A stretch of 37,740 nt of DNA from assembly GCF_000330505.1 (NCBI RefSeq), contig NW_004191601.1, positions 17,048 through 54,787 of the forward strand, given 5' to 3'. Source of the DNA: Entamoeba invadens IP1. Taxonomy: Eukaryota > Evosea > Mastigamoebida > Endamoebidae. The notes under the pieces are model-generated. The model was not told the origin of the DNA and ran no database searches. It saw only the letters and a list, made by a program, of their open reading frames with translations. A program made the position numbers and the translations under genes. How positions within the stretch are numbered: the first letter of the stretch is position 1; each line of letters starts with the position of its first letter. Of this stretch, positions 22,162-33,276 are shown piece by piece.

Positions 22162-22384
22162 GAGTTTGTTGTAAAACGTTGTCCCAGTCGCCAACGTTGT
22201 CCTTTTTATCAAATTTTACACAAATAATTGTTTAAAACCCCGGGAATTAGGTAAAAATTGAAAAAATTGGGAAAAATTTAGGAAAAAAACTGAAACGACG
22301 ATTTTTTTATATTTCGAACATGATCCCGATATTTTCCAATTTTTATTGACCAAAAATACCAGGACAACGTTTTCCGACTAACTC
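22162..22384. mobile_element. 223-bp TA-flanked MITE
   Basis: The terminal inverted repeats are imperfect over about 27 bp. The left end reads GAGTTTGTTGTAAAACGTTG and the right end, in reverse complement, reads GAGTTAGTCGGAAAACGTTG; both then continue TCC. TA flanks both ends (22160-22161 and 22385-22386). An extra ACGTTGTCC copy lies just inside the left end (22194-22202). There is no coding capacity. It belongs to the Tc1/mariner type by its TA duplication, but its ends differ from both other TA elements here, so it is a third family. Confidence 0.82.
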
Positions 22385-22643
22385 TACATTGTTTTGGGGG
22401 TTTTCCACTTTTATTTAATGCCCATTTTCACAAAATTAAAGCTATTTTTGTGCACTAAATATCGTTGAAAGATTTACTTTTTTGTTGAATTATTAACTAA
22501 AAATTTAAAATTATAATTTTTGAGATGGTTGTAATATTTTGAACGAGTAAAGTTTAAAGTATTCTATTTATATTATTTTATTATTAGTATTATAGTATTA
22601 AAATTTATTATTCATTTAATAACATATCAACATAATTGTATTA

Positions 22644-24338
22644 TCAATTAAGTTTTCGAATGACATAAGAATTTCCGCACCACATATTTCCTCTGGCAGT
22701 AACACTTTTTGGTAACACAATTGTTACCAACTTGTCACAATTTTTGAAACACATTTCACCAATAGACAACAATCCTTCATGCAAAGTAACACTTAAAAGA
22801 TTATTACAATTATAAAAGCAATAGTTACCAAGTGAAGTGACGCCTTTTGGAATTTCAATTTCTGTGATATTTTCACACCCACAAAACACATTTGTTCCAA
22901 CACTTTTGACACCTTCAGGTATATCAAATTTTGAGAGTAACTTGCAATTAAAAAAACAGGCGTTTTCGATGATTTGAACACTTTGAGGAAATGTAATTTC
23001 AACGAGTTTAAAACAGTTTGCAAAGCATTGTTCTCCTATTTTTGTCACACTTTGTGGGATATCTATCTCTTCCAAAAAACTGCAACCTTGAAAACAGTTG
23101 CATCCAATCTCTTTCAAGCCTTCGGGTAACTTCACTGAAGTTAACGACAAACACCCACCAAAGCAATTTTTACTCAAAGTCTCGACACCACTTTCTATTT
23201 GTAACAAATCAAGCTTTTTACAAAAGTTGAAAGCGGATTCTCCGATTGATTTTACAGACTTTGGGATAACCAGTTTTTGAATAGCGAAACAGTGGAAGAA
23301 GCAATATTTACCAATCGAAATTAAATTAGTAGGAATACTCGCATTTGTGAGCAAAGTGCACCCAGAAAAACACGAATCGCCAAGATGTATGAGTGAATCA
23401 GGAAAATTGAAGTCAACAAGATTTTCACAATTTTCAAAACAACAATTTCCAAACAATTTTATTGTATTTCCTTTAAATGTAACATTTATTAACTTGCAAC
23501 AATTAGAAAATGTTGAATCATACAATTTGGTGATTTTCGAAGGAATTGTTATTTCAACGAGTGATGCACATTTCATAAAACAATTCATTTTAATCAACAA
23601 CAAATTGTCATGTAAAGAAATTGAAGACAGATTTACACAGGAATCAAAACAACACTCTCCCAATGAAGTCACCCGTTTTGGTATTTTTATTATAGAGAGT
23701 GATTGACACGTTGAGAAGCAACGATTTGGAAGATAATTGATATTCTCAGACAAATATATTTCTTTCAAATTAACACATTTACTAAAACACGACACTCCAA
23801 TACTCGTAACGTTATTTGGAATTTCAAATCGACTCATCTGTGAATTCGTAAAACAGCCGTCCTCAAATGAAGTTATTTTTGGATTTAAAATATTAATGTT
23901 TTTGTAACCACAGAGTAGTGAATCTGTGCTTGTGTAGACGACATTTTTAAATTCAAAATTTGTGTAAGTCTTGTTGTGTTTATTAGCGAGTCTAAAATTT
24001 ACGGGGTACCACACTACTATCTTGAAAAAATCGATTTTTTGTTGATTGTTTGAAGTTAATGAGTTTTGTTTATTTTCTTTTTGTCGAGCAAGAGTACTGA
24101 TATCATAAAAAACTGGAATAACATTACCAAATGTTTCTTCGTAGTCGTTCCATACATTAAGAGTTTCGATATTTGGAAAGTATTTTATTGTTGCTAAATT
24201 GAGGGGAAATGGGTTAAAGTGGAACATAGAAAGATTGTTGTTAAACTTCTCTGAAACTTGTTGAAAAGCAACAAAATCGGTTATCGAAGTAAAATATTTC
24301 GAGACTACCATCCCATGATATCGGTCAAGTCGCTTCAT
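22644..24338 (-). CDS. BspA-type leucine-rich repeat protein
   Basis: An intact 564-residue protein from the ATG at 24338. Residues 1 to about 130 form a non-repeat head (MKRLDRYHGMVVSKYF... with KYFPNIETLNVW) typical of the N-terminus of Entamoeba BspA-like proteins. From about residue 145 to 550 there are roughly 17 repeats of about 23 residues with the pattern IPxxVTSIGxxCFxxCxxL, the Treponema pallidum/BspA (LRR_5) type. Such proteins form a very large family in Entamoeba. At least one member is reported at the surface, though most lack a signal peptide, as this one does, so the location is uncertain. Cys at the two fixed CFxxC positions is strongly conserved. Nothing is broken. The function is likely protein binding or adhesion, by analogy. 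Confidence 0.93.
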   Translation of the reverse strand: MKRLDRYHGMVVSKYFTSITDFVAFQQVSEKFNNNLSMFHFNPFPLNLATIKYFPNIETLNVWNDYEETFGNVIPVFYDISTLARQKENKQNSLTSNNQQKIDFFKIVVWYPVNFRLANKHNKTYTNFEFKNVVYTSTDSLLCGYKNINILNPKITSFEDGCFTNSQMSRFEIPNNVTSIGVSCFSKCVNLKEIYLSENINYLPNRCFSTCQSLSIIKIPKRVTSLGECCFDSCVNLSSISLHDNLLLIKMNCFMKCASLVEITIPSKITKLYDSTFSNCCKLINVTFKGNTIKLFGNCCFENCENLVDFNFPDSLIHLGDSCFSGCTLLTNASIPTNLISIGKYCFFHCFAIQKLVIPKSVKSIGESAFNFCKKLDLLQIESGVETLSKNCFGGCLSLTSVKLPEGLKEIGCNCFQGCSFLEEIDIPQSVTKIGEQCFANCFKLVEITFPQSVQIIENACFFNCKLLSKFDIPEGVKSVGTNVFCGCENITEIEIPKGVTSLGNYCFYNCNNLLSVTLHEGLLSIGEMCFKNCDKLVTIVLPKSVTARGNMWCGNSYVIRKLN

Positions 24339-26321
24339 TTGAGTTTTTAAGTTTTTGTATCCAAATTAAAATTAAAAAACGTTGATAATGAACCATTATT
24401 ATTATTTAATAATAATTTCAATAATTTTAATTTTAAATGATGAAATAATACACAATGATGTTTATCTTATTTTGAATGAAATATTTTTATTTTGACAAAT
24501 ATTATTAAAATATGTTAAGATTCTGTATTAAACACATATTATCAAACACATTAAATAACATTAAACAAAATTTTATGTAGTCGGAAATTGGAAAAATTTC
24601 GAGTTTATTATATCTTTTATATTTTATTAAAAAGTTTATTACGTGTATTACATTACACAAACCAAAAAGTAAATTTCAAAATGGCTATATATCACAGTAA
24701 AATAGCTTCAATAAAAAACAAGGCGTATTTTATATATGATAATGTTTTATGTTATTAAATATAACGAAACAGGACGAGATTTATATCATGATATTACAGC
24801 CAATTTAAAAATAAAATAAGCATAAAATATGGTATTATTTCATATATATTTAAAAGCCAATTAATAAAATTATATCAATTTTAGATATTAAAACTGTCTT
24901 AAATTCATATGTGGATTATATAAGAATTAAAATTAAGAATATAAAACGTTTAGAATAAAATGAATTTTCTATTTTTATTGTAATAATATTCGTTTTTAAT
25001 TAATGATATTATTTTACACATTTAAAAGTTGTTATGTTACGTTTGATTATGTTTTTTATTGTTAAAATCAGAACATATTTAAAAAAAGATGTTTGTTTAC
25101 TTAATTTCCGCAATTATGGAATGTGTATTTTCGATTTTATCAAGAATTTGCATTGAGTTTTATAATTTAATTACTATATTTGCCAAGTTTAAACTTAAAA
25201 GTTGAAACCTTTAATTGGATTACATATTTATTGTTTATAACTTGTACCACAAGTCACATTTTAATGTATTTATAAAACTTATAAAACTTATATAACAATC
25301 ATTCATATATTCAAATTAAATTGATCTTGGAGTTTTTTTTTGAAATTTAAACATTTCAAGACAATTTTGAAGATAATCACGTAGATTTATTTATAATTAA
25401 CTTTGAATTTTACTTTTATCTTATTTGTAAAAACTTGAGTTTTTGTTGATAACACATAAATTATTAAAAAGTGTAACATTTGTATTACAATGTTGCAATT
25501 GTTATTTATATATATAAATATATATAATATATATTGTTATTTATATATATATATATAAATAAATATATATTTATATATATAAATATAAATAAATATTATT
25601 TATATATACAGTAAATAATCAATTATTAAAATTAAACAATGTTTTAGTGTTCAATCTTCAATAATTAACATTATAATTAAAAATTGAACAATTTTATTGT
25701 CAACAAAAAAATGCAAATGTGAATTGATTTAAAAGCTATTTTGATTGGTTGCATGTCACCAAAAACAACATGAATTATCAATTAAATAACGTTTTTATAA
25801 ACAAAAAACATCAATAACAATTTTAGTTTATATTATTTTTGATTTTAAAACACTTAAATTATGTTTGATTCAAGCGTCTAAATAGAATTAAATGTTTAAA
25901 ATCCAAATTTCAAACAACTATAAGTGTTAAAAAGTTAAAATATGAAAACAGTTGTAATTTAATTTAGTTCAATCAAATTACAATGAACAATATTTATTTT
26001 GTTCATTTACACACATCTAAAATAAACATTTTTTATTTTCATAATTAACAAAATTGTACAAAATTGTATAAAATACTTCGTTTTGTCACATTGATGTTAT
26101 TTAAATTTATAATCAAAATAACAGACAACAAAATATGTTTTAACAAATAAATTAATTTATTAAATATTTTTGTATTTTTTGAAGTTTTACATTGTTTTGA
26201 AAAATTGTTTTTGAGTTACATTATATAAATATACTTTTTAAATAATAATAAATTTTATTAATATTTATAAAATAAAAAAATGTTATTTAACAACAAAATT
26301 CATCAAACGATTATTTATTGT
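24339..26321. other. Long AT-rich intergenic region with a TA microsatellite
   Basis: Two kilobases with no supported gene, containing the TA/TTTA/TAAA repeat at 25503-25609 and otherwise only A/T runs. It separates the BspA gene from the 3' end of the CXXC-rich gene, both on the minus strand. Confidence 0.6.
25503..25609. repeat. TA/TATAAATA simple repeat
   Basis: Alternating TATATA and TATAAATA units cover about 105 bp and are largely self-complementary. It could be a cruciform-forming or replication-slippage site. Confidence 0.85.
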
Positions 26322-28318
26322 TTAAAGAGCAAGCACCAAAGCGAAAATAGCCACGACAATAGCAAAAGAAACAGCAGTACTTTCTTCAGTTGGTTCGACA
26401 TAATCTTTACAGTGTCCTTTTCCATCAGCCAAATAATAATTGTTTGTAAACAAATCTTCACAGACAATGCATTTCGCGGCATCGTTTCTAGTTTGGCAAC
26501 TATCAACATTCGTGCAATTGTCTCCGTCCTTTTTATATCCATAATTACACGTCTTGCAAGTGTGGTCTTTGTTATAGATTAAGCAGTATGCAATAGGTTC
26601 ATAGGTAATGCATTCAGTCGCACTCTTCACACATCCACCTTCACATTTAGCATCACATTTTTGGCATGTGTATTGACCATCTACATAATAACCGCTCTCA
26701 CAATCAATGCATTTGCCTGGTCTTACATTGTCATAATTTGTACAATGATCAATTGTGTAGCACTTCGTATCATCACCACCTTTGTTTGTATATTTGCATA
26801 CAGAACTGCATTGATTGCAGTAATTTCGTGTGTTATCAGTATCGTTATTAAATGAATCACACTCACCATCGCAAGCCAAGCATTTACCCTCAACAGTAAT
26901 GTAATTTCCATATAAACATTTTGTACATTTAGTATCAGAATTGCCTTCGGAACATTTATCACATGATGGATGACATTTGACACAATTATTATCAGAAGTT
27001 ACAGAACCATAATCAAAATCACATCGTGTGCATTTTTTGTAATCATTCGGATCACACAAGGAGCAACCGGTGTCACACTTTTTGCAAACTTTACCATCCA
27101 AAGCAAATGAAGGATAACAATTAGTACATGTTTCTGTATCTAAATAATTACATGATTCACAGTTCTCTCCACATTTGAAGCACTTTTTAACCGTGGAATT
27201 AAATTTGTGTTTTAAAATGCATGTTTTACATTCTTCCAAGTTGTTTTCATTACATGAAGCACATCCAGTCCCGCATTTCTCACACTTGTTGTTGTTGAGT
27301 CCATACCCATAATCACAATCAGTGCACTTGCTCGCAGAATCGGCCTCATCACATTGAGTGCAATGATCAAGGCATTTATAACATTTCTGTGTTGAAGCTG
27401 ACAGTTTATAACCATTTGTATTGTTGCAAGCATCACATTTAGAAACTTCATTTTCAACACATTGGGTGCATCCTTCAACTTCACACTTCTTACATTCGCC
27501 ATCGACTTTATAATATTTATATTCGCATGTTGCACAGCTGGTGGCATCTGCTTCACAACTAACACAATTGGTCTTTTCACATTTAGTGCAATTTCCATTA
27601 TTGAGGCCATACCCTTCTTCACAATGTGTGCACTGAGTTTGGTTAAAAGAAGTACAAAATGGCCGATACCCACAATCACCACCAACAAAAGTATATGGGT
27701 TTCACACGTCTTGCAGCTGTTCTTGTCTATGTAAGTAATGCAATGCGGAAGAGTCCCAAGTACACAATTTTTATTGTCGTCAACATAATACCCATTATTG
27801 CATGTCCCACACTTCTTGTTGTCGGTTGTATCTCTCTTAAGACAATTTGGAATTCTGACACATTTGTTTGATTCCAAATAATAACCATCTGCACATCCGG
27901 TGCAGGTACCACAATCGGGATTGGCGTCTAAACAACCCTTGTTTTGTTCGGCGCAGTTCTTGCATGACTTGTCGTTGATGTTTGTGATAATTTTGCAAGA
28001 ATCACAAGTCATTTCAGTATCATTAACATTGACCATACAATACTCGTCTCCTTCAACACATCTGTTGTTGGCAACATCTTTCATGTACCCATCAGCACAC
28101 ACAGTGCATTTTTCCTCATTGAAACTTTCACAGCCCAAGTCTCTCTTATAAGTGCAAGTTGTCTTGTCGGTGTTCAGAACATAATTGTTCAAGCAAGAGT
28201 CGCATTTGTTTTTATCAACAGTCAATGACAAGCAATACGATCCAGTAAATTCAGAATACACAACGCAGATCAATGTTAAACAAAAAAACAGAAAGCATTT
28301 GATGATATTTAAGTTCAA
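26322..28318 (-). pseudogene. CXXC-rich GPI-type surface protein (Igl-like), no ATG and one frameshift
   Basis: About 665 residues. Residues 1-22 form a signal peptide (NLNIIKCFLFFCLTLICVVYS). The rest is a succession of CxxC-containing modules (CDSC, CTVC, CTGC, CEKC...) about 15-25 residues apart. The C-terminus (ESTAVSFAIVVAIFALVLAL) is a hydrophobic tail with no basic end, as expected of a GPI-anchor signal. This layout matches the Gal/GalNAc lectin intermediate subunit family (Igl) of Entamoeba, adhesion proteins usually of about 1,100 residues, so this one is shorter. Two lesions are visible. The initiation codon is TTG, with an in-frame stop just upstream and no ATG before about residue 79. 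One base is missing near 27702, in AACCCA, after which the CXXC pattern resumes in another frame (27700-26322). It could be a pseudogene or contain sequencing errors. Confidence 0.82.
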
Positions 28319-30055
28319 AAGAGTTTTTTATAATAAAAAACACGACAATAAACAATATGGGGTTGCAAAAAACAAATCGTAGTTTTTTAATTCACAAAAA
28401 TATTTACATTCTTTAACTGTGTTGAGTTAGTGGTAAATTTAAATTGTTTATAAACATTACAAAAGTATAAAATGTATAGCACTTTGATAAACTTCACATC
28501 ACAAATCATTTAATATTTAATTTTTTATTGGTGTGTTAACCAACTTTTATACTATCTTTACATATTTGTGTTTATATCATATAGTTATATTATTTTTTTG
28601 GTATCTTAAATGTTCCAAATGAAATATCTCTTTTTCATTTTAATAAAATATTGTCAATACAATAAATATTTATAATCGAAGTTCTATTAATGATAAAAAT
28701 GACAAACTATACTGTTTACTTTTTAAAAAAAATTGGTGTAAAAAAACAAACAACTCATTATTCCAACAACAAAAAAATCATAAACAAAAAATGACGAATT
28801 GTATGACAATATATACAAATGGGCAACGAATTTGTTTTATAAATATATTAGCACCCAAATTTCACATTTTCAAATCACACTTTCCCCAACATTTTATTAA
28901 GTTTCATTTCATATTCGTAATTTGTTAACTTTCTTATTATAAAGTAAACAAATCAAACAAATAATAAATCATTTAAAACTTAAAAATTCATTAAAAATGA
29001 AAGTTTTACCAAAATGATTTTAATTGAAAATATAATTTGCGTCATCCGTATTTTATAATACAATGCGCTATAATGTTTTAAACTGTACAAACAAGATGTA
29101 TTTTTATTCCATCACCACCTTTAAAACTTGATTATATTTTTAAAAGAAAATAATATACAATTAAAAATTTAAAATTATATAATATTTGGTATAATTCCTT
29201 AATATAAATTATGACGAACAGTCACCCGAAACCAATGGAATGATAAAAAGCATTGAAAAAAGTTACGGCGGTCACACAAAAACAGTCTATTTGTGCACAA
29301 CTTTTCCAACTTTTTATATTGCCTCTTGAATGTAATTCTTTAATTTCCCCACAAGCCAAGATTTACATCCACCCACTACAGACGATAAATGTGATATATA
29401 AAACACACAAACAGTTGCCTATAGCCGAACAATATTTAAAATATTGAAGCAAATACTTTATGCATTAAAAAACAACACTTTTGTATTTTAATCAAAAAGT
29501 TTTAAGTCTCGAAACAACATTGTCACAATAGTTCATAATCTATTATGACAAAAATTCTACAATAAATCAAACAAAAAGATTATCATGAAAAACTTATTGA
29601 GAAACATCTCGACATTATAAAAAAGTTAAATAATTCAATTTAATATTAATGTATTGGATAATAAAAGACAATATAAGAATTAAACTTCTTGTAAAAATGT
29701 ATTAAAGTGTTTTAATCAATATATTTAGTGCCATCCAGTAGTTTTAATATAACGTCGATATCATATTTAAATTAAATTTTAACATTATACAACGTCTTAG
29801 ATAATTTTATAATTAAGTTTTAAATAAAATTTTATTTGAAAAAACAAAAAAATAAAAAACAAAAATATATATTTTTTTTTATTATTTTTGGAATAAATAT
29901 AACAAACTCTTTATAATTTTTCTAAAGTCGGTTTTTTAATTAAAGATGAAGAAAATTAACTATATAATTGGTTTTTTAATTATAATAAATAGTATTTTTT
30001 TCAAAATAATTCTTTTTTTTGTTTTATTTTTTAAATTTTTTACTTTTTAACCACA
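28319..30055. other. AT-rich intergenic region
   Basis: No supported gene. A patch at 29215-29450 is less AT-biased and open on the plus strand for about 64 codons, but it begins without ATG just after a TAA and resembles no family I know. The remainder is A/T runs. Confidence 0.5.
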
Positions 30056-30262
30056 TTATTCATTCAAAAAAAGGAAAGCAAGAAATGTGGAGTTTGTAAT
30101 TCCCTTTCTGGCTAATTTCCGAGTAATATCAACACAACCGGCAGACCATTTAATATAGTTAATCACAGAAGTGTCATAGTTATAAGGCGATTAATAGGTC
30201 ATACCAATTGATTTGAAAAGCAAAGAAGAAGATTGACAACTAGCATTTCTTTGAGAATGTCA
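30056..30262 (-). pseudogene. Unrecognised gene remnant
   Basis: On the minus strand 30190-30056 is open for 44 codons ending in TAA, with well-mixed amino acids (YNYDTSVINYIKWSAG, CVDITRKLARKGI, FLNE). The same frame upstream to about 30262 also looks coding but has two stops. It has no ATG and no known domain. Its composition differs sharply from the flanking A/T runs, so it is probably the 3' end of a decayed gene. Confidence 0.45.
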
Positions 30263-30502
30263 AATGGTAAAAAAATAATAAGAAATTCATTATGTATTTA
30301 TGGTTTTTAACTCGCCGATGGTCGATACTATATATTATAATATAAAAAACTGATATAGTAAATTTCCTTGTTGTATTTTTGGAATATCGTTAATTAGAAA
30401 TCAGACTTTACATAATTATTTAATGGTCTGTTGATTTTAAAAAAGCCATGTAAACCAATGCAAGTATAGCTCCGTTATTTGTTTCAAATTAAAAAATAAA
30501 AA

Positions 30503-31385
30503 TCAAATTAAAACACATTTATTTTCTTTACTATGACTTTGCTTTCCAAAATGTGGTGTGGCTGTGTTTTCAACTTCGTTGAGAATGCTTTGTTCATATC
30601 TTCGTTTTAGTAATGAACGTTTAGTCACATCATCAATAACGTAAAACACGCCATCACGCTTCAATGCACTCATCTCGTAAAATCGCGTTTGTGTGCATTT
30701 CATTTTCTTCACGATTTCTCTCTGACTCACCTGGATTTTGTCTTCTTCGTCTCGCTGATTGCCAACGACACACAAAATTGGTTGATAAAAAAGATCTGAC
30801 ATATCAATAACATCATTTGTTAATCTTTCATTTGTTTTTCGAACATTCTTTTCTATTGCTTTGATGTAATTGTCGACTTCATTTAATGTACCAACATCTC
30901 TTAAACTGTATATAATTAATATTGCTGATTTACCTCTTATAGTACTTTGGGAAATCATTCTGACTGGGTGATTGTTGTAATACGTTTCAGAGGCGTCTAT
31001 GGGTAATATCATTTTTTAAATTGTCATTTATAACACAATTGTTATATTATATAAATATATATAAATATACACAATGTCAATGTATATAAAACCATAAAAG
31101 TATATCAACCATATAATTCAAAATGTAGATTTGTTATGTTTTTAATTGTAGATATTTGTTTAAAATTAACAAACATGTTTTCCATAATAAAGCTTTTATA
31201 TTAACACCATCAATAATTTTATTGTACATTACAAAATCTTCTAAATATCGCCACTCATAATTGAATGGTATGTCTTCTTCACCTTTAAGTCTTTGTATTA
31301 CTTTAGCACAAAACAAATTTCGTCCCGTGTTACATTCTCCGGTCACCAGATAACTAAATAATTCTATTTGTGGTTCGCAATCCAT
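30503..31385 (-). CDS. Ras-like protein with degenerate G motifs (candidate pseudoGTPase), one intron
   Basis: Exon 1 is 31385-31175 and exon 2 is 30996-30503. The 178-nt intron (31174-30997) starts GTTTGT and ends TAG, the first AG available, as is usual in Entamoeba. Splicing gives 234 residues with a Ras fold order, and joins LLWKT to YASETYY exactly where Ras proteins have W-DTAGQE. The nucleotide-binding motifs are altered. G1 GxxxxGK(S/T) reads GECNTGRN, so the P-loop Lys and Ser/Thr are lost. The switch I Thr appears replaced (RYLED). G3 DTAGQE reads KTYASE. G4 NKxD reads NQRD. G5 SA is kept. The protein ends CVLI, a CAAX box of the geranylgeranyl type, implying membrane attachment. 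An intact frame across a precise splice argues against a simple pseudogene. It probably acts as a non-hydrolysing or non-binding Ras relative. Confidence 0.82.
30997..31174 (-). other. Intron of the Ras-like gene
   Basis: The 5' splice site is GTTTGT (31174-31169) and the 3' site is CATAG (ending 30997). No AG occurs between them. Removal restores one frame and aligns the switch II region. At 178 nt it is longer than most Entamoeba introns. Confidence 0.8.
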
Positions 31386-31722
31386 TTATTAAATTATAGT
31401 TAAAAAAGTTTTTTATCAAAAACAATTTTTTTATTTTATAATTTTTTAGTTATTTAAATAATAATATCATTATTAAAATATAAAATTGTTAGTTTTTTAT
31501 CAATCCTTTAATAATTTATTTTAATAATTATAAAGATTATTATTAAAAAATAAATAAAAATAAACGTATTCGCACGCCTGTTTATAAGTTTTTATAATAA
31601 AAAAATATTGTTTAACACTAAGAGGCAACAGACGTTAAAACTAAAGATACTATTCGATTGTCTCGCCACAATTATTATTGTTTCCTTTTTTGATTACCTA
31701 AGTTAAATATGTAACAACATAA
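31386..31722. other. Intergenic region upstream of the Ras-like gene
   Basis: A/T-rich up to about 31600. 31596-31706 is open on the plus strand and encodes NTKRQQTLKLKILFDCLAT, then a stop. This may be a neighbouring piece of the fragment at 31723-31917, but in a different frame. Confidence 0.35.
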
Positions 31723-31917
31723 ATTTCAACAAATACAAAAATTAAGATTAAAAAGATATTTATTAACCCCTCCAGATATATCAACAAGGGTAGAAACTAT
31801 TCCCAGGTAAAAGTTCTTGTTCAACAATTCGCAGAAAATGCCAATCGTAAGTTTGTGCGTGTTAATATAGACCCCGAATTGCGTGAAGATATTGAACATC
31901 ATATTTTATTGAATTAA
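31723..31917 (+). pseudogene. Unrecognised 3' gene fragment, possibly a terminal exon
   Basis: 64 codons open on the plus strand, ending in TAA at 31915-31917. Composition is clearly protein-like, with basic then acidic helices: NPSRYINKGRNYSQVKVLVQ, FAENANRKFVRVNIDPELRE, then DIEHHILLN. There is no ATG; the frame opens right after a TAA. It may be the last exon of a gene whose 5' part is lost or lies at 31596-31706 in another phase. No family is recognised. Confidence 0.4.
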
Positions 31918-32106
31918 TTTTCTTATATTTTCTTATATTATATTTATTTATTATCATGATTATCTGATTCATAAAAACATGTCAAACTTAATTCATTAAT
32001 TGATTTTATAATAATTATTCGTTGATAAGTTTGATACATACATTTTTTTTAATATTATTATGATATTATTTTTTCCCTTCAACAGCAAATATGTCTATTT
32101 TATTGT

Positions 32107-32345
32107 AATAATAATTGTCGAACTTGCTTAATTGTCGCACAACTTACCAATCATTTGGGCGTACATCAATTAGATATTTTGTTCTTGAATCTGTGACTTA
32201 TGTTAAATTAAAAACTTAATTTTTAATAAAAAATAAATTTCAATTAAAAGGATTTATTTTTACACAATTCACTTATTCACGATAAATAGATACATCTTTC
32301 TGCTGGATTCACGATAAATGGTCATTTTTGTCGGTATAAACAGTG
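32107..32345 (-). mobile_element. Transposon relic, copy 2 (possibly piggyBac-like)
   Basis: Diverged copy of 9640-9870 in the same orientation. On the minus strand it encodes VNPAER near 32310 and TDSRTKYLIDVRPNDW at 32195-32148. After a stop comes KFDNYYYNK, which recalls the DNYYTS catalytic word of piggyBac transposases. Stops in the frame show it is dead. The neighbouring sequence to about 32440 is also less AT-biased and may belong to the same element. Confidence 0.45.
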
Positions 32346-33276
32346 TGCTAGTTTGCTTTTAACAGATATAGTAAAACATCTCGAAAGCGGAAGGGTATAG
32401 TCATTATTGTTCTTTCAAGAGCGATCATTTATATAAATGCTTGCTGATCAAAACATAAAACTGCTTAATAAATAATTCTATTTTTTTGAATAATTCCAAT
32501 TATTTTATTTTTCACTGAATTGCAAAAAGATGAAAAAATAATTATGAGATCATAGTGTTTTGTGAATAATGATGATTTTATAAAAAAATAATCCATATAA
32601 AACTGCTTAATTTTTAACAACATTTAGTCATTTTAATGGTTTATATTAATATAATTATTAATATAATTATTAATTATATAGGTGTAATTACATAATGCTA
32701 TTTTAGACAATTTTATATGTATGTATTTTTTTGTTTCAACAAAATGTCACTCCAATTTCACAAAAACTATAATTGATATTCAAAAAAATACATTACTAAA
32801 ACCGCTTTTATTCAATTTGAAATACAATTCAACAATCACATTTGTATTGACATTATTGTATATCTATTATTAATCAATTTAAACGTTTAATTGTGTTGAT
32901 AATTTTGTTATGGAAATAAATCAAAACACTATCTGTTTAGTATTAACGTTTTATTGTTTTTAAACCTTCAACATTATATTTATTATTAAAAATGCTTTTT
33001 AAACCTTGAAACGTTAATTAAAATATATTTTACTGGCCATTTTCGTTATAATTGTTTTATAATTTATTCTTTTTTTAAATGAAAAAGTCGACAATGATTA
33101 TTTTTAAACGAAAAAAGTGAGAATGCAATCAAGTATTTGTTTCAATACAACTTTATACAATTTTGTTGATGTTTTTGTTTTTTAATAAATTATTTCCAAT
33201 TAAATTTTTTCTTTGTTTTTAAAATAGTGTTACATTTTATATTCAAAAACGAACAAAAAATACAATTTAATTGTAA
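32346..33276. other. AT-rich upstream region of the receptor kinase
   Basis: No gene was found. Just before the kinase ATG the sequence is A/T-rich with an in-frame TAA immediately upstream (33274-33276). No promoter element could be assigned with confidence. Confidence 0.5.

Noticed and set aside
25503..25609. Possible replication origin or telomere-like repeat
   Set aside because: It is a plain TA-type microsatellite without any telomeric unit; nothing else supports an origin.
29253..29447. Plus-strand frame of 64 codons
   Set aside because: It starts with TTG just after an in-frame TAA, has no ATG, and resembles no family. Mentioned only as a less AT-biased patch.
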